Shown in pieces: positions 43,874 to 54,452 of a stretch of 64,000 bases of DNA (within the stretch, counting starts at the first letter, position 1; each line of letters starts with the position of its first letter). Origin of the DNA: JACCTU01 sp963809175 (GTDB lineage Bacteria > Actinomycetota > Thermoleophilia > Gaiellales > Gaiellaceae). The stretch is taken from assembly GCA_963809175.1 (NCBI GenBank), contig CAWEIK010000001.1, forward strand, positions 1 through 64,000. Reading direction: 5' to 3'. The translations under genes were made by a program, and so were the position numbers. The notes beneath the pieces were generated by a model. The model saw only the letters and a program-made list of their open reading frames with translations, did no database searches and was not told the DNA's origin.

Positions 43874-45456
43874 AGCGGGATGTTGCCGTGCTTGCGCTGC
43901 GGGCGCTCTTCGCGCTTCGTGAGCGCCGTTTCGAGTGCGTTGATCAGCACGGGGCGCGTGCGGCGAGGCTCGATCACGTCGTCGACGTACCCGCGCTCGG
44001 CCGCGGCGTACGGGTTCGCGAAGCGCTCCTTGTAGTCGGCGATCAGCTCCTCGCGGCGCGCCTCGGGATCGGCCGCGTCGGCGAGCTCGCGGCGGAAGAC
44101 GATGTTGACCGCGCCCTCCGGCCCCATCACCGCGACCTCCGCCGTCGGCCAGGCGAAGTTGAAGTCGGCGCGGATGTGCTTCGAGCTCATGACGTCGTAC
44201 GCGCCGCCGTACGCCTTGCGCGTGATCACGGCGAGCTTCGGGACGGTGGCCTCGGCATAGGCATAGAGCAGCTTGGCGCCGTGGCGGATGATCCCGCCCC
44301 ACTCCTGGGCCGTCCCGGGTAGGAAGCCCGGCACGTCGACGAACGTCACGAGCGGGATGTTGAAGGCGTCGCAGAAGCGCACGAACCGCGCGGCCTTGAC
44401 GGAGCTGTCGATGTCGAGCACACCGGCGAGCGCGCGTGGCTGGTTTCCGACGACGCCCACCGAGTGGCCGCCGAGCCGCGCGAACCCGACGACGATGTTC
44501 TGCGCCCAGCGCTCGTGCACCTCGAGGAACTCGCCGCCGTCGACGACGCGCGCGATCACGTGCTTGATGTCGTAGGGACGGGCGGGGTCGTCCGGCACGA
44601 TCGTGTCGAGCTCCGGATCCTCGCGATCGGCCGGGTCGGTCGGCTCGGTGAACGGCGGCGGGTCGAGGTTGTTCTGCGGCAGGAAGCTGAGCAGGTAGCG
44701 CGCGTCGTCGAGGGCCGACTCCTCGTCCGGGGAGCTGAAGTGCGCCACGCCCGAGCGGCTCGCGTGCGTCGCGGCGCCGCCGAGCTCCTCGAAGCTCACC
44801 TCCTCGCCCGTCACCGTCTTCACGACGTCGGGGCCGGTGATGAACATGTACGACGTCCCCTCGACCATCAGCACGAAGTCGGTGATCGCCGGCGAGTAGA
44901 CGGCGCCGCCCGCGGACGGCCCCATCACGAGGCTGATCTGCGGGATCACGCCGGAGCACTGGACGTTGCGCCAGAAGATCTCCGCGTAGCCGGCGAGCGA
45001 CACGACGCCCTCCTGGATCCGAGCGCCGCCGGAGTCGTTGATCCCGATCACGGGGCAGCCGAACTTCGCCGCGAGGTCCATCACCTTGCAGATCTTCTCC
45101 GCGAAGACCTCGGACAGGCTCCCGCCGAAGACGGTGAAGTCCTGCGAGAAGACGAAGACCTTCCGGCCGAAGATCGTGCCGTAGCCGGTGACGACCGCGT
45201 CGCCGTACGGGCGACGCTCGAGCATCCCGAAGTTGGACTCGCGGTGGCGGACGTACCGGTCGAGCTCGACGAAGGTGCCCGGGTCGAGGAGGCGGACGAC
45301 GCGCTCGCGGGCGAGGAGCTTGCCTGCGGCGTGGTGCTTTTCGACCGCGCTCTCGTTCCCCGCGTGGAGCGCCCGGTCGCGCAACTCGCGCAGCTGCTCG
45401 AGCTTCCCGCGCGTCGAGTCGTGCGTGGGCGGCGGGCTCTCGTCCGTCGTGGCCAT
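43870..45456 (-). CDS. Acyl-CoA carboxylase carboxyltransferase (beta) subunit
   Basis: 528 residues, intact, of the AccD/PccB type. Conserved segments: KLLARERVVRLLDPGTFVEL, GRKVFVFSQDFTVFGGSLSE, GINDSGGARIQEGVVSLAGY, MGPSAGGAVYSPAITDFVLM (acyl-CoA oxyanion hole), VPGFLPGTAQEWGGIIRHGAK and ITRKAYGGAYDVMSSKH. The residue that selects acetyl- or propionyl-CoA in this family (the position of Asp422 in PccB) cannot be assigned without an alignment. It is the likely partner of the biotin carboxylase subunit at 37030. Confidence 0.93.
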   Translation of the reverse strand: MATTDESPPPTHDSTRGKLEQLRELRDRALHAGNESAVEKHHAAGKLLARERVVRLLDPGTFVELDRYVRHRESNFGMLERRPYGDAVVTGYGTIFGRKVFVFSQDFTVFGGSLSEVFAEKICKVMDLAAKFGCPVIGINDSGGARIQEGVVSLAGYAEIFWRNVQCSGVIPQISLVMGPSAGGAVYSPAITDFVLMVEGTSYMFITGPDVVKTVTGEEVSFEELGGAATHASRSGVAHFSSPDEESALDDARYLLSFLPQNNLDPPPFTEPTDPADREDPELDTIVPDDPARPYDIKHVIARVVDGGEFLEVHERWAQNIVVGFARLGGHSVGVVGNQPRALAGVLDIDSSVKAARFVRFCDAFNIPLVTFVDVPGFLPGTAQEWGGIIRHGAKLLYAYAEATVPKLAVITRKAYGGAYDVMSSKHIRADFNFAWPTAEVAVMGPEGAVNIVFRRELADAADPEARREELIADYKERFANPYAAAERGYVDDVIEPRRTRPVLINALETALTKREERPQRKHGNIPL

Positions 45457-45499
45457 GGCGCGGAGGGTACTCCACGCCGTTCGCCGTTAGAGTCGCGGC

Positions 45500-46468
45500 G
45501 TGACGGTGCCGCCGCTCGACCGGTCGACGATCTGGCCGTACGAGGACGGCGAGCCCGGCGAGTTCCACTACGGGCGCTTCGGCAACCCCACCCAGTCCGC
45601 CGCCGAGCAGGCGCTCGGCGAGCTCGAGGGCGGCGACGCGCTCCTGTTCGCGTCTGGGACGGGTGCGTGTACGGCGGTCGTGCTCGCCTTCCTCCGCCCG
45701 GGTGCCACGATCGCGCTGGCCGAAGGCGCCTACTACGGGACCTCGGTCCTCTTTCGCGAGCTCGAGACGTGGGGACTCCGGTTCGTCGAGTTCGACCAGA
45801 CGGGCGCGCCGCCGGACGACGTCGACCTGGTGTGGCTCGAGGCTCCGTCGAACCCGTTCCTGACGATGCCCGACCTCGACGCGGCCGGCCGACATCAGGC
45901 ACGCGTCCTCGTCGACTCGACGGCTTCGACGCCCATCTATCTGCGAGCGCTCGAGCGAGGTGCCGACTACGTCCTGCACTCCGCGACCAAGTACCTCACG
46001 GGCCACCACGACGTGACGCTCGGGGCAGTTGCGTGCCGCAACCCAGCGGACGCGGAGCGCCTGCTCGAGCTACGCAGCCGCACCGGCATCGTCGCGTCCC
46101 CCGAGTCGGCGTGGCTCCTCCACCGCGGTCTCGCCACCCTCGACGTCCGCATGCGCCGCCACACGGAGACCGCGACCGAGATCGCCGAGCGCCTCGCCGC
46201 CCATGAAGCCGTCGAGCGCGTGCGCTACCCGGGCTTCGCCGGACTGCTCTCGTTCGACGTCGCCGGCGGTGCCGCGGCCGCCCGCAAGGTCGAGACCGGC
46301 ACGCGCTCGATCGTCAACGCGACGAGCCTCGGCGGCGTGCGCTCGACCCTCGAGACGCGCCGCCGCTGGGAGGGCGAGCGCGTCCCGGACAACCTCGTCC
46401 GGCTGAGCGTGGGACTCGAGCCGCTCGACGAGCTCTGGGACGACCTGAATCGCGCTTTGAGCAAGTAG
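45500..46468 (+). CDS. Cystathionine gamma-synthase/lyase-type PLP enzyme
   Basis: 322 residues, intact, Cys/Met metabolism fold type I. FHYGRFGNPTQSAAEQALG is the Arg/Tyr PLP-phosphate region of the neighbouring subunit, FASGTGACTAVVLAFLRPG follows, WLEAPSNPFLTMPDL marks the substrate site, VLVDSTASTPIYLRALERGA carries the PLP Asp and HSATKYLTGHHDVTLGAV carries the PLP Lys. The C-terminal DNLVRLSVGLEPLDELWDDL is typical. It is short (usual length about 380-400). The reaction (cystathionine formation or cleavage, or another gamma-elimination) is not resolved by sequence alone. Confidence 0.85.
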   Translation: MTVPPLDRSTIWPYEDGEPGEFHYGRFGNPTQSAAEQALGELEGGDALLFASGTGACTAVVLAFLRPGATIALAEGAYYGTSVLFRELETWGLRFVEFDQTGAPPDDVDLVWLEAPSNPFLTMPDLDAAGRHQARVLVDSTASTPIYLRALERGADYVLHSATKYLTGHHDVTLGAVACRNPADAERLLELRSRTGIVASPESAWLLHRGLATLDVRMRRHTETATEIAERLAAHEAVERVRYPGFAGLLSFDVAGGAAAARKVETGTRSIVNATSLGGVRSTLETRRRWEGERVPDNLVRLSVGLEPLDELWDDLNRALSK

Positions 46469-46516
46469 CTTCGGCCTCCGACCGGGGGGTAGACGTGACC
46501 GGTAGGGCTCGCCCAG

Positions 46517-46589
46517 AGCCGGAGGCCGGACTCGAACCGGCGACCCAGCGCTTACAAAGCGCTTGCTCTACCAACTGAGCTACTCCGGC
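46517..46589 (-). tRNA. tRNA-Thr (TGT)
   Basis: The minus strand gives a 73-nt cloverleaf. The acceptor stem is GCCGGAG/CTCCGGC with discriminator T, and the D arm is AGCTCAGTTGGTAGAGC. The anticodon arm GCGCT-TTGTAA-GCGC carries anticodon TGT. The T arm is GCCGGTTCGAGTCCGGC. It lies downstream of sigH, where many bacteria have tRNA genes before rpmG-secE-nusG. Confidence 0.95.
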
Positions 46590-46611
46590 GCAGCAGAGAT
46601 CGTAGCCGGGA

Positions 46612-47277
46612 CTAGCTGAGTACTTGCCGACCGCGCTGGTGCTGGAGCACCTTGCGCTTGACGCGCTGGAGCGCGTTGTCGATCGTCTTCGTGTCGCAGT
46701 CGAGCTCGACCGACATGTCCTCGTAGGAGCTGCCCTCGAGGTAGAGGCGGAGCGCCTCCGCCTCCAGATGCGACAGGCCGGTGCCGAGCGTGAAGACGAG
46801 GCTCTGGAGCTCCTCGCTCGAGATCACGACGATCGGCGGCTCGTCGACCGACGGGCCCGGCAGCGCGTCGCCGAGCGTGCAGTCGCTCTCGGAGTCCTGG
46901 CCGGCCGGCGTCTGGCTGAACGAGACGTAGCCGTTCAGCGGCTGGTGCTTGAAGCGGGTCGCGGTCTTGATCGCGGTGATGATCTGGCGGGTGACGCAGA
47001 GCTCGGCGAAGGAACGGAACGACGTCTCCTTGTCGGCCCGGAAATCCCGGACGGCCTTGTAGAGGCCGATCAGCCCTTCCTGGATCAGGTCCTCCGAGTC
47101 GCCGCCGGCGAGGAAGTACGAGCTCGCCTTCAGGCGCACGAAGCCCGCGTACCGCTTGATCAGCGCGTCGAGCGCCGTCGAGTCGCCGTTGCGGGCGCGC
47201 ATCACGAGCTGCAGGTCGGCGAGCTCTCGCGCGGCCCGGGCGGGCGTCTGGGCGTAGTGGGCTGGGCGGGCTGCCAT
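46612..47277 (-). CDS. sigH: RNA polymerase sigma factor, SigH (sigma-30) type
   Basis: 221 residues, intact. Region 2: LQLVMRARNGDSTALDALIK, KRYAGFVRLKASSYFLAGGD, DLIQEGLIGLYKAVRDF (region 2.2 core-binding) and TSFRSFAELCVTRQIITAIK (2.3/2.4). Region 4: LSHLEAEALRLYLEGSSYED and DCDTKTIDNALQRVKRKVLQ (helix-turn-helix). Spacing and the tail match the Bacillus SigH/Spo0H group rather than ECF factors. It sits at the end of the clpC-to-yacP block, as in Firmicutes. A promoter (TTGTAA-17-TATGTT) and a LexA-type site lie upstream. Confidence 0.9.
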   Translation of the reverse strand: MAARPAHYAQTPARAARELADLQLVMRARNGDSTALDALIKRYAGFVRLKASSYFLAGGDSEDLIQEGLIGLYKAVRDFRADKETSFRSFAELCVTRQIITAIKTATRFKHQPLNGYVSFSQTPAGQDSESDCTLGDALPGPSVDEPPIVVISSEELQSLVFTLGTGLSHLEAEALRLYLEGSSYEDMSVELDCDTKTIDNALQRVKRKVLQHQRGRQVLS

Positions 47278-47315
47278 GGCGCGAAGGGTGAAGTCTCACC
47301 CTGAACTTGAGGTGG

Positions 47316-47344
47316 AACATAGCAATGGCTGGTCCAAGTTACAA
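47316..47344 (-). promoter_or_regulatory. Promoter of sigH
   Basis: On the minus strand TTGTAA (47344-47339) and TATGTT (47321-47316) are 17 bp apart, 39 nt upstream of the sigH ATG. This is one of the best sigma70-like matches in the window. It lies in an AT-richer island that is otherwise empty. Confidence 0.6.
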
Positions 47345-47371
47345 GGGTATTGCAGCGGACCTAATGTGATA

Positions 47372-47385
47372 CGAACAGATGTTCG
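47372..47385. promoter_or_regulatory. lexA_box: LexA (SOS) box upstream of sigH
   Basis: CGAACAGATGTTCG is palindromic apart from its central bases and exactly fits the CGAAC-N4-GTTCG consensus of Gram-positive and actinobacterial LexA. It lies about 28 bp upstream of the -35 of the sigH promoter and 20 bp downstream of yacP, so sigH is the only gene it could control directly. Confidence 0.65.
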
Positions 47386-47405
47386 CTCTTTGCGGGAACG
47401 TCTCG

Positions 47406-47837
47406 CTACTGCCCGCGGCGCAGTCGCTCGAGTGCCGCGCGCGTGCGCTCGTCGAGGCGGTCGCCGAGCCGGTGCGGCCGCTCCTCCGAGTGGGCCGAGG
47501 CCTCCGCGTCGGCCAGAAAGCGCTGCGAGGAGACCGTCCGCACCTCCTGTCCGGACACGCCTCGGATGACGCTGTCCGAGGAGACGATGCAGACGGACTC
47601 GGACCCGCGGTGCTCCGCCGCCAGGCGCTCGAGCAGCGTGTCGGCGTGCTCGGCGAAGCGGATCTCGAGCGGGCCGATCCGCTCGTCCGGGCCGGTCCCG
47701 TCGAAGACGAGGATCCCGCGCGCCCCGGTCGTCCCCACGAAGCTCGCCAGCCGGTCGATCAGTTCCGTCGGCTCCTTGAAGGAGCCCGCGTGGAGCAGGT
47801 TCCACCCGTCGAACAGGTAGAGGGTCGGGTCAGGCAC
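47406..47837 (-). CDS. YacP/Rae1-type NYN-domain ribonuclease
   Basis: 143 residues, intact. NYN/PIN-like nuclease start LYLFDGWNLLHAGSFKEPTE with catalytic Asp, then ARGILVFDGTGPDERIGP, FAEHADTLLERLAAEH and ESVCIVSSDSVIRGVSG (Ser-Asp near the metal site). In Bacillus the homologue Rae1 cleaves mRNA on the ribosome. GTG 47837 overlaps the end of rlmB by 8 nt (GTGCCTGA). The rlmB-yacP-sigH order is the same as in Firmicutes. Confidence 0.85.
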   Translation of the reverse strand: MPDPTLYLFDGWNLLHAGSFKEPTELIDRLASFVGTTGARGILVFDGTGPDERIGPLEIRFAEHADTLLERLAAEHRGSESVCIVSSDSVIRGVSGQEVRTVSSQRFLADAEASAHSEERPHRLGDRLDERTRAALERLRRGQ

Positions 47838-48530
47838 GTTGGCGTAGGGCCTCGTAGACGAGGACGCCGGCCGCGACGCTGACGTTGAGCGACTCCACCG
47901 TCCCCTCGAGCGGGATCGACACGAGCTCGTCGCAGGTGCGTCGCACGAGCGGCCGCAGTCCCTTCCCCTCGGCGCCGAAGACGAGCGCAAGCCCCCCGGA
48001 GAGATCGGACTCCCACATCGAGCGCGGCGCGTCGCCGGCCGCGCCGACGACCCAGAGGTCGCCGCTCTTCACCTCGCCGAGGTAGCGCGCAAGGTTCGTC
48101 ACGACCGCGACCGGGAGATGCTCGACCGCTCCGGCGGAGGCCCGCGCGACGGCGGGAGTCACCCGCGCCGACCCGTGCGCCGGGACGACGACCCCGGTCG
48201 CCCCCGCGGCCTCGGCCGTCCGGATCACGGCGCCGAGGTTGTGCGGGTCGGAGACCTGGTCGAGCGCGACGATCAGCGGCTTGGCGACCGCGGCGAGCTC
48301 GTGCGCATCGGCGTACTTGTAGGGCTCGACCCAGGCGAGCACCCCCTGGTGGTCTCGGGTGTCGGCCGCCTCGTTCAGCTCCCGCTCCTGCTTCACCTGG
48401 ACGCGCTTGCCGTTCTCGCCCAGCCAGGGCTCGGCGGCGAGCGCCCGCTCGGTGGCCCAGAGCTCGAGGACCGCGCGCCGCCCCCGAAGCGCCTCGCGCA
48501 CCGGCCGGCGGCCGTAGACCTGCTCGCGGG

Positions 48531-48534
<4 letters not shown>
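47830..48534 (-). CDS. rlmB: 23S rRNA/tRNA 2'-O-methyltransferase, SpoU (RlmB/TrmH) family
   Basis: 234 residues, intact. N-terminal substrate-binding part: VYGRRPVREALRGRRAVLEL. The SPOUT knot motifs are PLIVALDQVSDPHNLGAVIR (motif 1, Asn-Arg), ALVFGAEGKGLRPLVRRTC (motif 2, Gly-x-Glu) and VSIPLEGTVESLNVSVAAGV (motif 3). It probably methylates a 23S rRNA guanosine in the RlmB position. GTG 48534 overlaps the cysS stop (GTGA). Confidence 0.92.
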
Positions 48535-49788
<1,254 letters not shown>

Positions 49789-49802
<14 letters not shown>

Positions 49803-50760
49803 CGACCCTCCGCAGCTGCTCGCCCCTCGGCAGCGCGGCGAGCACCGCCCAGAGCTCGGGGCCGCGCTCGCGCCCCGTCAGCACGAGCCGCAGCGCCTTC
49901 AGGTCGCCACCGACCGCCTTCAGCTCCCGCACGAGGTCCTTCGGCTCGAGGTCGACGAGCTCGCGGAACCGAAGCAATGTCTCCGGCTGAACGGTGGCGG
50001 GCGGCGGCGTCTCCAAGATCGACCCAGCGTAGTCGCGCGCCTCGTTCAGGTCGCGCGCGCCCCGGAGCGCCGGCGCGACCGACACGGGAACGCCGACGCG
50101 CGCGGTCAGCTCCTCGTCCGAGAGCGCGCCGATCGTGTCGATCGCGAGCCGCCGGATCCGCGGCAGGTCGTAGTGGACGTCGTGCGCCGGAACGCCGAGC
50201 TCCTCGAGGTACGCGCGCACCGCCTCCGCCGGGATCCCGGCTTCGCGAAGCGACGCGACGGTCGCACCCTCGGCGCGCTTCGAGAGCTTCTTGCCGTCCT
50301 CGCCGAGGATCAGCCCGTGGTGGACGTACTCGGGCGGGGTCGCGCCGAGCGCTTCGGTCAGCCGCCGGTGCAGCGCCTCGTTGGGCCGGTGATCGTTGCC
50401 GCGGATGACGTGCGTGATCCCGAAGTCGATGTCGTCGACGACGCTTGCGAGGTGGTACGTCGGCCGTCCGTCTTCGCGCACGAGCGTGATCCCGTCGAAG
50501 CGGTCGCCGAGCTTCGCCGCGGCCTCGCGGTAACGGTCGACGCGCTCGCTCTGGCGCACCGGCCCCTCGTCCCAGTCGACCCCGAGCCACTCGAGGTCGC
50601 GCAGGATCTCGTCCTCGCCGCCCACGACGTTGCGAGCGGCGTCGGTGTCGTCGATTCGCAGGAGCATCCAGTCGCCCGCAGTACGGTTGGCGACGGCGCT
50701 GAGCGCGTTCCCGACGTGGAGCGAGCCCGTCGGGCTCGGAGCAAAGCGAACTCTCTTCAC
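49789..50760 (-). CDS. gltX: Glutamyl-tRNA synthetase, unusually short
   Basis: 323 residues, intact. HIGH motif VRFAPSPTGSLHVGNALSA; substrate site LLRIDDTDAARNVVGGEDEI; THVIRGNDHRPNEALHRRL; KMSKS motif DGKKLSKRAEGATVASLRE. The catalytic half is complete, but the C-terminal anticodon-binding part is about 150 residues shorter than in a normal GluRS of 460-500 aa, keeping only the end LTGRERGPELWAVLAALPRG. Its position next to cysS argues that it is the main GluRS and not a GluQ-RS. GTG start. Confidence 0.88.
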
Positions 50761-50792
50761 CGGCCCACTCTAGAAGTCGAGCGTGGACATCC

Positions 50793-53190
50793 TCAGACGT
50801 AGCCCTTTCGCTCGAGCCAGTTGAGTGAGAAGTAGCCCCAGATCGGCGGCAGGTAGTTCGTGCAGAGGCGGTGAGTGAGTGCGATCGCGAATGCGGTCGA
50901 CTCGTCCACGCCCACCGCGACCAGCCCGGCCGTCAGGCCCGCTTCCGCGGCTCCGACCCCGCCGGGCACGGGAATGAGGCTCGAGAGCGCGCTGGCGGCC
51001 ATGTTGATCACCAGCAGCTGGATCAACAGCAGGTCGACGCCGTAGGCGTGACACACCGCCCCGAGCGCGAGTGCGAAGAGCACCTCCGTCCCGAGGTTGC
51101 CTCCGAAGAGCTCGATCCGCTTGCCGCGATCCTTCGCAACGGCCCAGAGACTCGAAAGACCCTCGCGCACCGACGGCACGACCTTCTTGCGTAGAGAAGG
51201 CACGACCAGCACGAGCACGACGATCGCTACGAGCAAGAACCCGATCACCCCGACGACACTCCCCGAGGGCACAGCGCCGCCGATCCCGCCAGTGTCGACC
51301 TGGAAGTCGACGAAGGGCAGAAGGCAGAGCACGAGCACCAGCTCGACGATCGTTTCGGACAGCTTGTCGACCGCACCCGCGGCGATCGCCTCGCCCGGCC
51401 TGGCGCCGATCTTCTGCAGAAAGCGTACGGTGATCGCGATTCGCCCGGCGGAGCTCGGAACGGTCAAGTTGATGAACTTGACGGCCGACGCGAGCGCAAC
51501 GCACGGCAGCAGCGGCAGTGGCGTCAAGACTGCTCCGCGGAGCGAGATCGCCGACGACACGAACGTGAGTTGCGCGAGCAAGAGCCCGGCGACGACCCAC
51601 GGCAGGCTCGCCTCACGAAGGGCGTCGGCGATCGTCCCGAAGCCGACCTCGGCGAGCTGGGTGATGAGCAGATAGGCGGCGAACGCCACGGCGACCGTCG
51701 TGAGAACGTCCTTCGGACGGACGCGCCGGAGCGGCACGATCGCAGGCACCTCGCGACCCGTCGCGCCCGCAGCCTGAGCACGAAGCTCCGCGAGCGCCAC
51801 GTCGTGCGTTCGCGCGAGGTCCCGGAGATGCGGCGTCAGCGCCGCGCGTTGCAGATATGGCAGTGCACGTCCGACGGCGTCGGACCAGCCCGCCTCGATC
51901 GCTGTGCGCAGCGCCCGCTCGGGACCGACGAGGACGCAGCACGCGACCAGCAGCTCGGCCACGTCCCTGTCGAGCGCCGATTGCGGCGCGCCGAGCGTTG
52001 CTGCCGAGAGGTCGACCAGCATCGGTCCCTCGTCGGTGACGAGCACGTTGCTCAGGTTGAGCCGCCCGTGGGAGATGCCGGCTGCGTGAAGCCGAGCGAC
52101 CTGCTGACACAGATCCTCGAGCGTCTGGTCGCGGACCCGATCGGGGTCGGCGAGCTCGAGCGAATCGACCCCAGGCTGCCGCGTGACGATCAGCGCGTCT
52201 CCTTCCGGGCCGAGGGCGGCGAGCACGACGTCGGGCACCCGCACACCGGCCTGCGCGGCCATGAGTGTGGCGAGGCCCTCGTGCTCGACCTGCTCCAGCC
52301 TGCCGATCGCGGCGCTGCGCGGCGGATCTCGGTAGGCGAACAGACGCCAGCGACGGATCAGGCGCTGCGCGTCCTGCGCGTCGCGACCGAGAACGCGCGA
52401 CCTTCAGCTCGCGGCCGCCGGCGTCGAGCCCGACGTACTCCGCCGACCCGGCATGCTGACGCGTCGCCGGCACAAGGTCGCTCACCTCGAGCCCGAGCGC
52501 CGCCATCGCCTCGCGCACGCGCTCGGTCGGAGGGACGCCGGCGGCCGACCCGAACGCAAGCCGCACGATCGCGCCGGCCCCCAGCCCGAGTGCGAGTGCG
52601 CCGAGGGCGGCGGACGGAAGCGCGGCTCCCAACACGACGGCGCTCAGCGTGGCGAGTGGAACGAGCCAGGCCGCTGCCACCCGGGCCCAGCGGACGAGCT
52701 CCGGCCCGACGACGACGAGCACGGCCGTCGCCGCGGCGAGCCTGAGCTCGGGATAGCCCCAGCGCGCGAGCAGGTGACTCTTGACCGGCACCCAGTCGAG
52801 CTCGACGACTCGACCCAGAATCAGACCAGCCGCGAGAAAGATCGCCGCTGCGGCGAAGAGATCGCGCGCCAGGTACCAACGCCGTCGCAGCAACACGTCG
52901 AGGACGATCAGGAGCGCGAGCACGAGCAGCCCGACGAACGCGACCCGCCAGAGCGCGTCAGCCCAACCGAGGACGGTCCTGAGCGCCTGCGCGACTTCCT
53001 CGTCCTGCTCGGGTGCAGACCGCGCGATCGCCGCCGTCAGCCCGATCGCGATCGCCGCCACGCCCAACAGCACTCCGTCGATCGGGCGCCGGTTCCTTCG
53101 GCCCGGCTCGGCCGGCGTCAGCAGCGCGAGCTGCCACGAACGCTGGGCCGGCGCTGCCTTCGGCTCGGGGCTCGAATCGGTGGTCGTCAC
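50793..53190 (-). CDS. Membrane protein fusing a helical N-domain, kinase-like fold and UPF0104/AglD flippase-like domain, one frame break
   Basis: About 800 residues. N-terminal helices (LLGVAAIAIGLTAAIARSA, VAFVGLLVLALLIVLDVLL, LAAATAVLVVVGPELVRWAR) are followed by a protein-kinase-like fold: LCQQVARLHAAGISHGRLNL with SNVLVTDEGPMLVDLSAAT standing for the catalytic and DFG-like loops (His-Gly-Arg-Leu-Asn-Leu-Ser-Asn; Asp-Leu-Ser). The C-terminal half is an LPG synthase/AglD-type membrane domain (FINLTVPSSAGRIAITVRFL, SALSSLIPVPGGVGAAEAGL). Similar mycobacterial proteins link such domains to cell envelope lipid transport. One break near 52400. Between gltX and mutY. Activity is unproven because key kinase residues differ. 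Confidence 0.75.
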
Positions 53191-53266
53191 GACTGCGGGA
53201 GTTCGGTCTCAGCAGCGTCTCAGGTCCGCACCTGCGCGCGCCGCCCGAGCCCGTAGGCTCGCCTCG

Positions 53267-53983
53267 ATGGACGAGTTGCTCCTGGCGTGGTTCGGCGAAA
53301 AAGGCGCCGATCTCCCGTGGCGCAGGACGCGCGACCCGTACGCGATCCTCGTGTCCGAGGTGATGCTCCAGCAGACGCAGGTGAGCCGGGTGGTGCCGCG
53401 GTACGAAGCGTGGCTCGAGCGCTGGCCCGACGTCCATTCGCTTGCCGCTGCCTCCCCGGCCGACGTGATCCGCGCCTGGCAGGGTCTCGGCTACAACCGC
53501 CGCGGGCTGAACCTGCACCGCGCCGCTCGCCACGTCGCCGAGCACGGCTGGCCGAACGACCTGACCGAGCTGCCGGGCGTCGGGCCGTACACCGCCTCTG
53601 CGGTGCGCGCGTTCGCGTTCGGCGACGCGGTGCTGCCGCGCGACACGAACGTGCTGCGGATCGAGGAGCGAACCGGCCACCGCTTCGAACCGTCATGTGG
53701 ACAGGCGCTCATGGACCTCGGTCGAACCGTGTGTCTCGCGCGCATCCCGCGCTGCGACGAGTGCCCGCTCGCCGAGCGCTGTCCTTCGCGTGGCCGGCGC
53801 TACGAGCCGCTACGCAAGCAGTCGCGCTTCGAGGGATCGTTCAGGCAGCGCCGCGCGGCGCTGTTGCGGCTCGTCGCCGAGTCGCCGCGCCCGGTCGACG
53901 AGCTCGACGGTGAGGTCGTGGAAGCGCTCGAGCGGGACGGTCTGGTCGCGACGGCGAACGGGACGGTCCGGCTACCGGCCTAG
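53267..53983 (+). CDS. mutY: A/G-specific adenine glycosylase MutY, lacking the C-terminal domain
   Basis: 238 residues, intact. Catalytic helix-hairpin-helix: DPYAILVSEVMLQQTQVSRV (catalytic Glu), LTELPGVGPYTASAVRAFAF, and the DTN-type Asp in VLPRDTNVLRIEERTG. The 4Fe-4S cluster is CLARIPRCDECPLAERC (C-x6-C-x2-C-x5-C). The NUDIX-like 8-oxoG recognition domain of typical MutY (about 350 aa) is absent; instead about 50 residues (RRAALLRLVAESPRPVDELD) follow that look like a small winged helix. It removes A opposite 8-oxoG. Start ATG 53267. It stands opposite to the surrounding minus-strand block. Confidence 0.85.
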   Translation: MDELLLAWFGEKGADLPWRRTRDPYAILVSEVMLQQTQVSRVVPRYEAWLERWPDVHSLAAASPADVIRAWQGLGYNRRGLNLHRAARHVAEHGWPNDLTELPGVGPYTASAVRAFAFGDAVLPRDTNVLRIEERTGHRFEPSCGQALMDLGRTVCLARIPRCDECPLAERCPSRGRRYEPLRKQSRFEGSFRQRRAALLRLVAESPRPVDELDGEVVEALERDGLVATANGTVRLPA

Positions 53984-54452
53984 CAGCGCGACCGCCTGCG
54001 CGGCGAGCCCCTCGCCGCGCCCGGTGAAGCCGAGGCCGTCCGTCGTCGTCGCGCGCACCGCGACCCGCTCCTCCTCGACGCCGAGGGCTCCGGCGAGCTG
54101 CTTGCGCATCTGCTCTCGGTACGGCCCGAGTCGTGGCTCCTCGCCGATCAGGATGCAGTCGACGTTCACGAGCGTCAGGCCCGAGCGCCTGCACACCGCC
54201 GTACGCGCGTGCGAGCAGGTCGATCGAGGAAGCACCCTCCCACTGCGGATCGCCGGACGGGAACATCGCCCCGATGTCGTCGAGCCCCGCGGCGCCGAGG
54301 ATCGCGTCGATCACCGCGTGCGTGAGGACGTCGCCGTCGGAGTGCCCGGCGAGCCCGCGCGGCGACGGGATCTCGACGCCGCCGAGCACGAGCCGTTCGC
54401 CGTCGACGAGCGCGTGCGCGTCGACGCCGATGCCGACGCGGTAGCCGTTCAC
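53972..54452 (-). CDS. ispF: 2-C-methyl-D-erythritol 2,4-cyclodiphosphate synthase, one frame break
   Basis: About 159 residues, the usual length. Metal ligands: GYRVGIGVDAHALVDGERL (Asp-x-His) and AGHSDGDVLTHAVIDAILG (His). FPSGDPQWEGASSIDLL, VNVDCILIGEEPRLGPY and VAVRATTTDGLGFTGRGEGL complete the signature. One break near 54190. It catalyses the fifth step of the MEP isoprenoid route; ispD is two genes upstream. Its GTG overlaps the PHP gene stop (GTGA). Confidence 0.93.
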
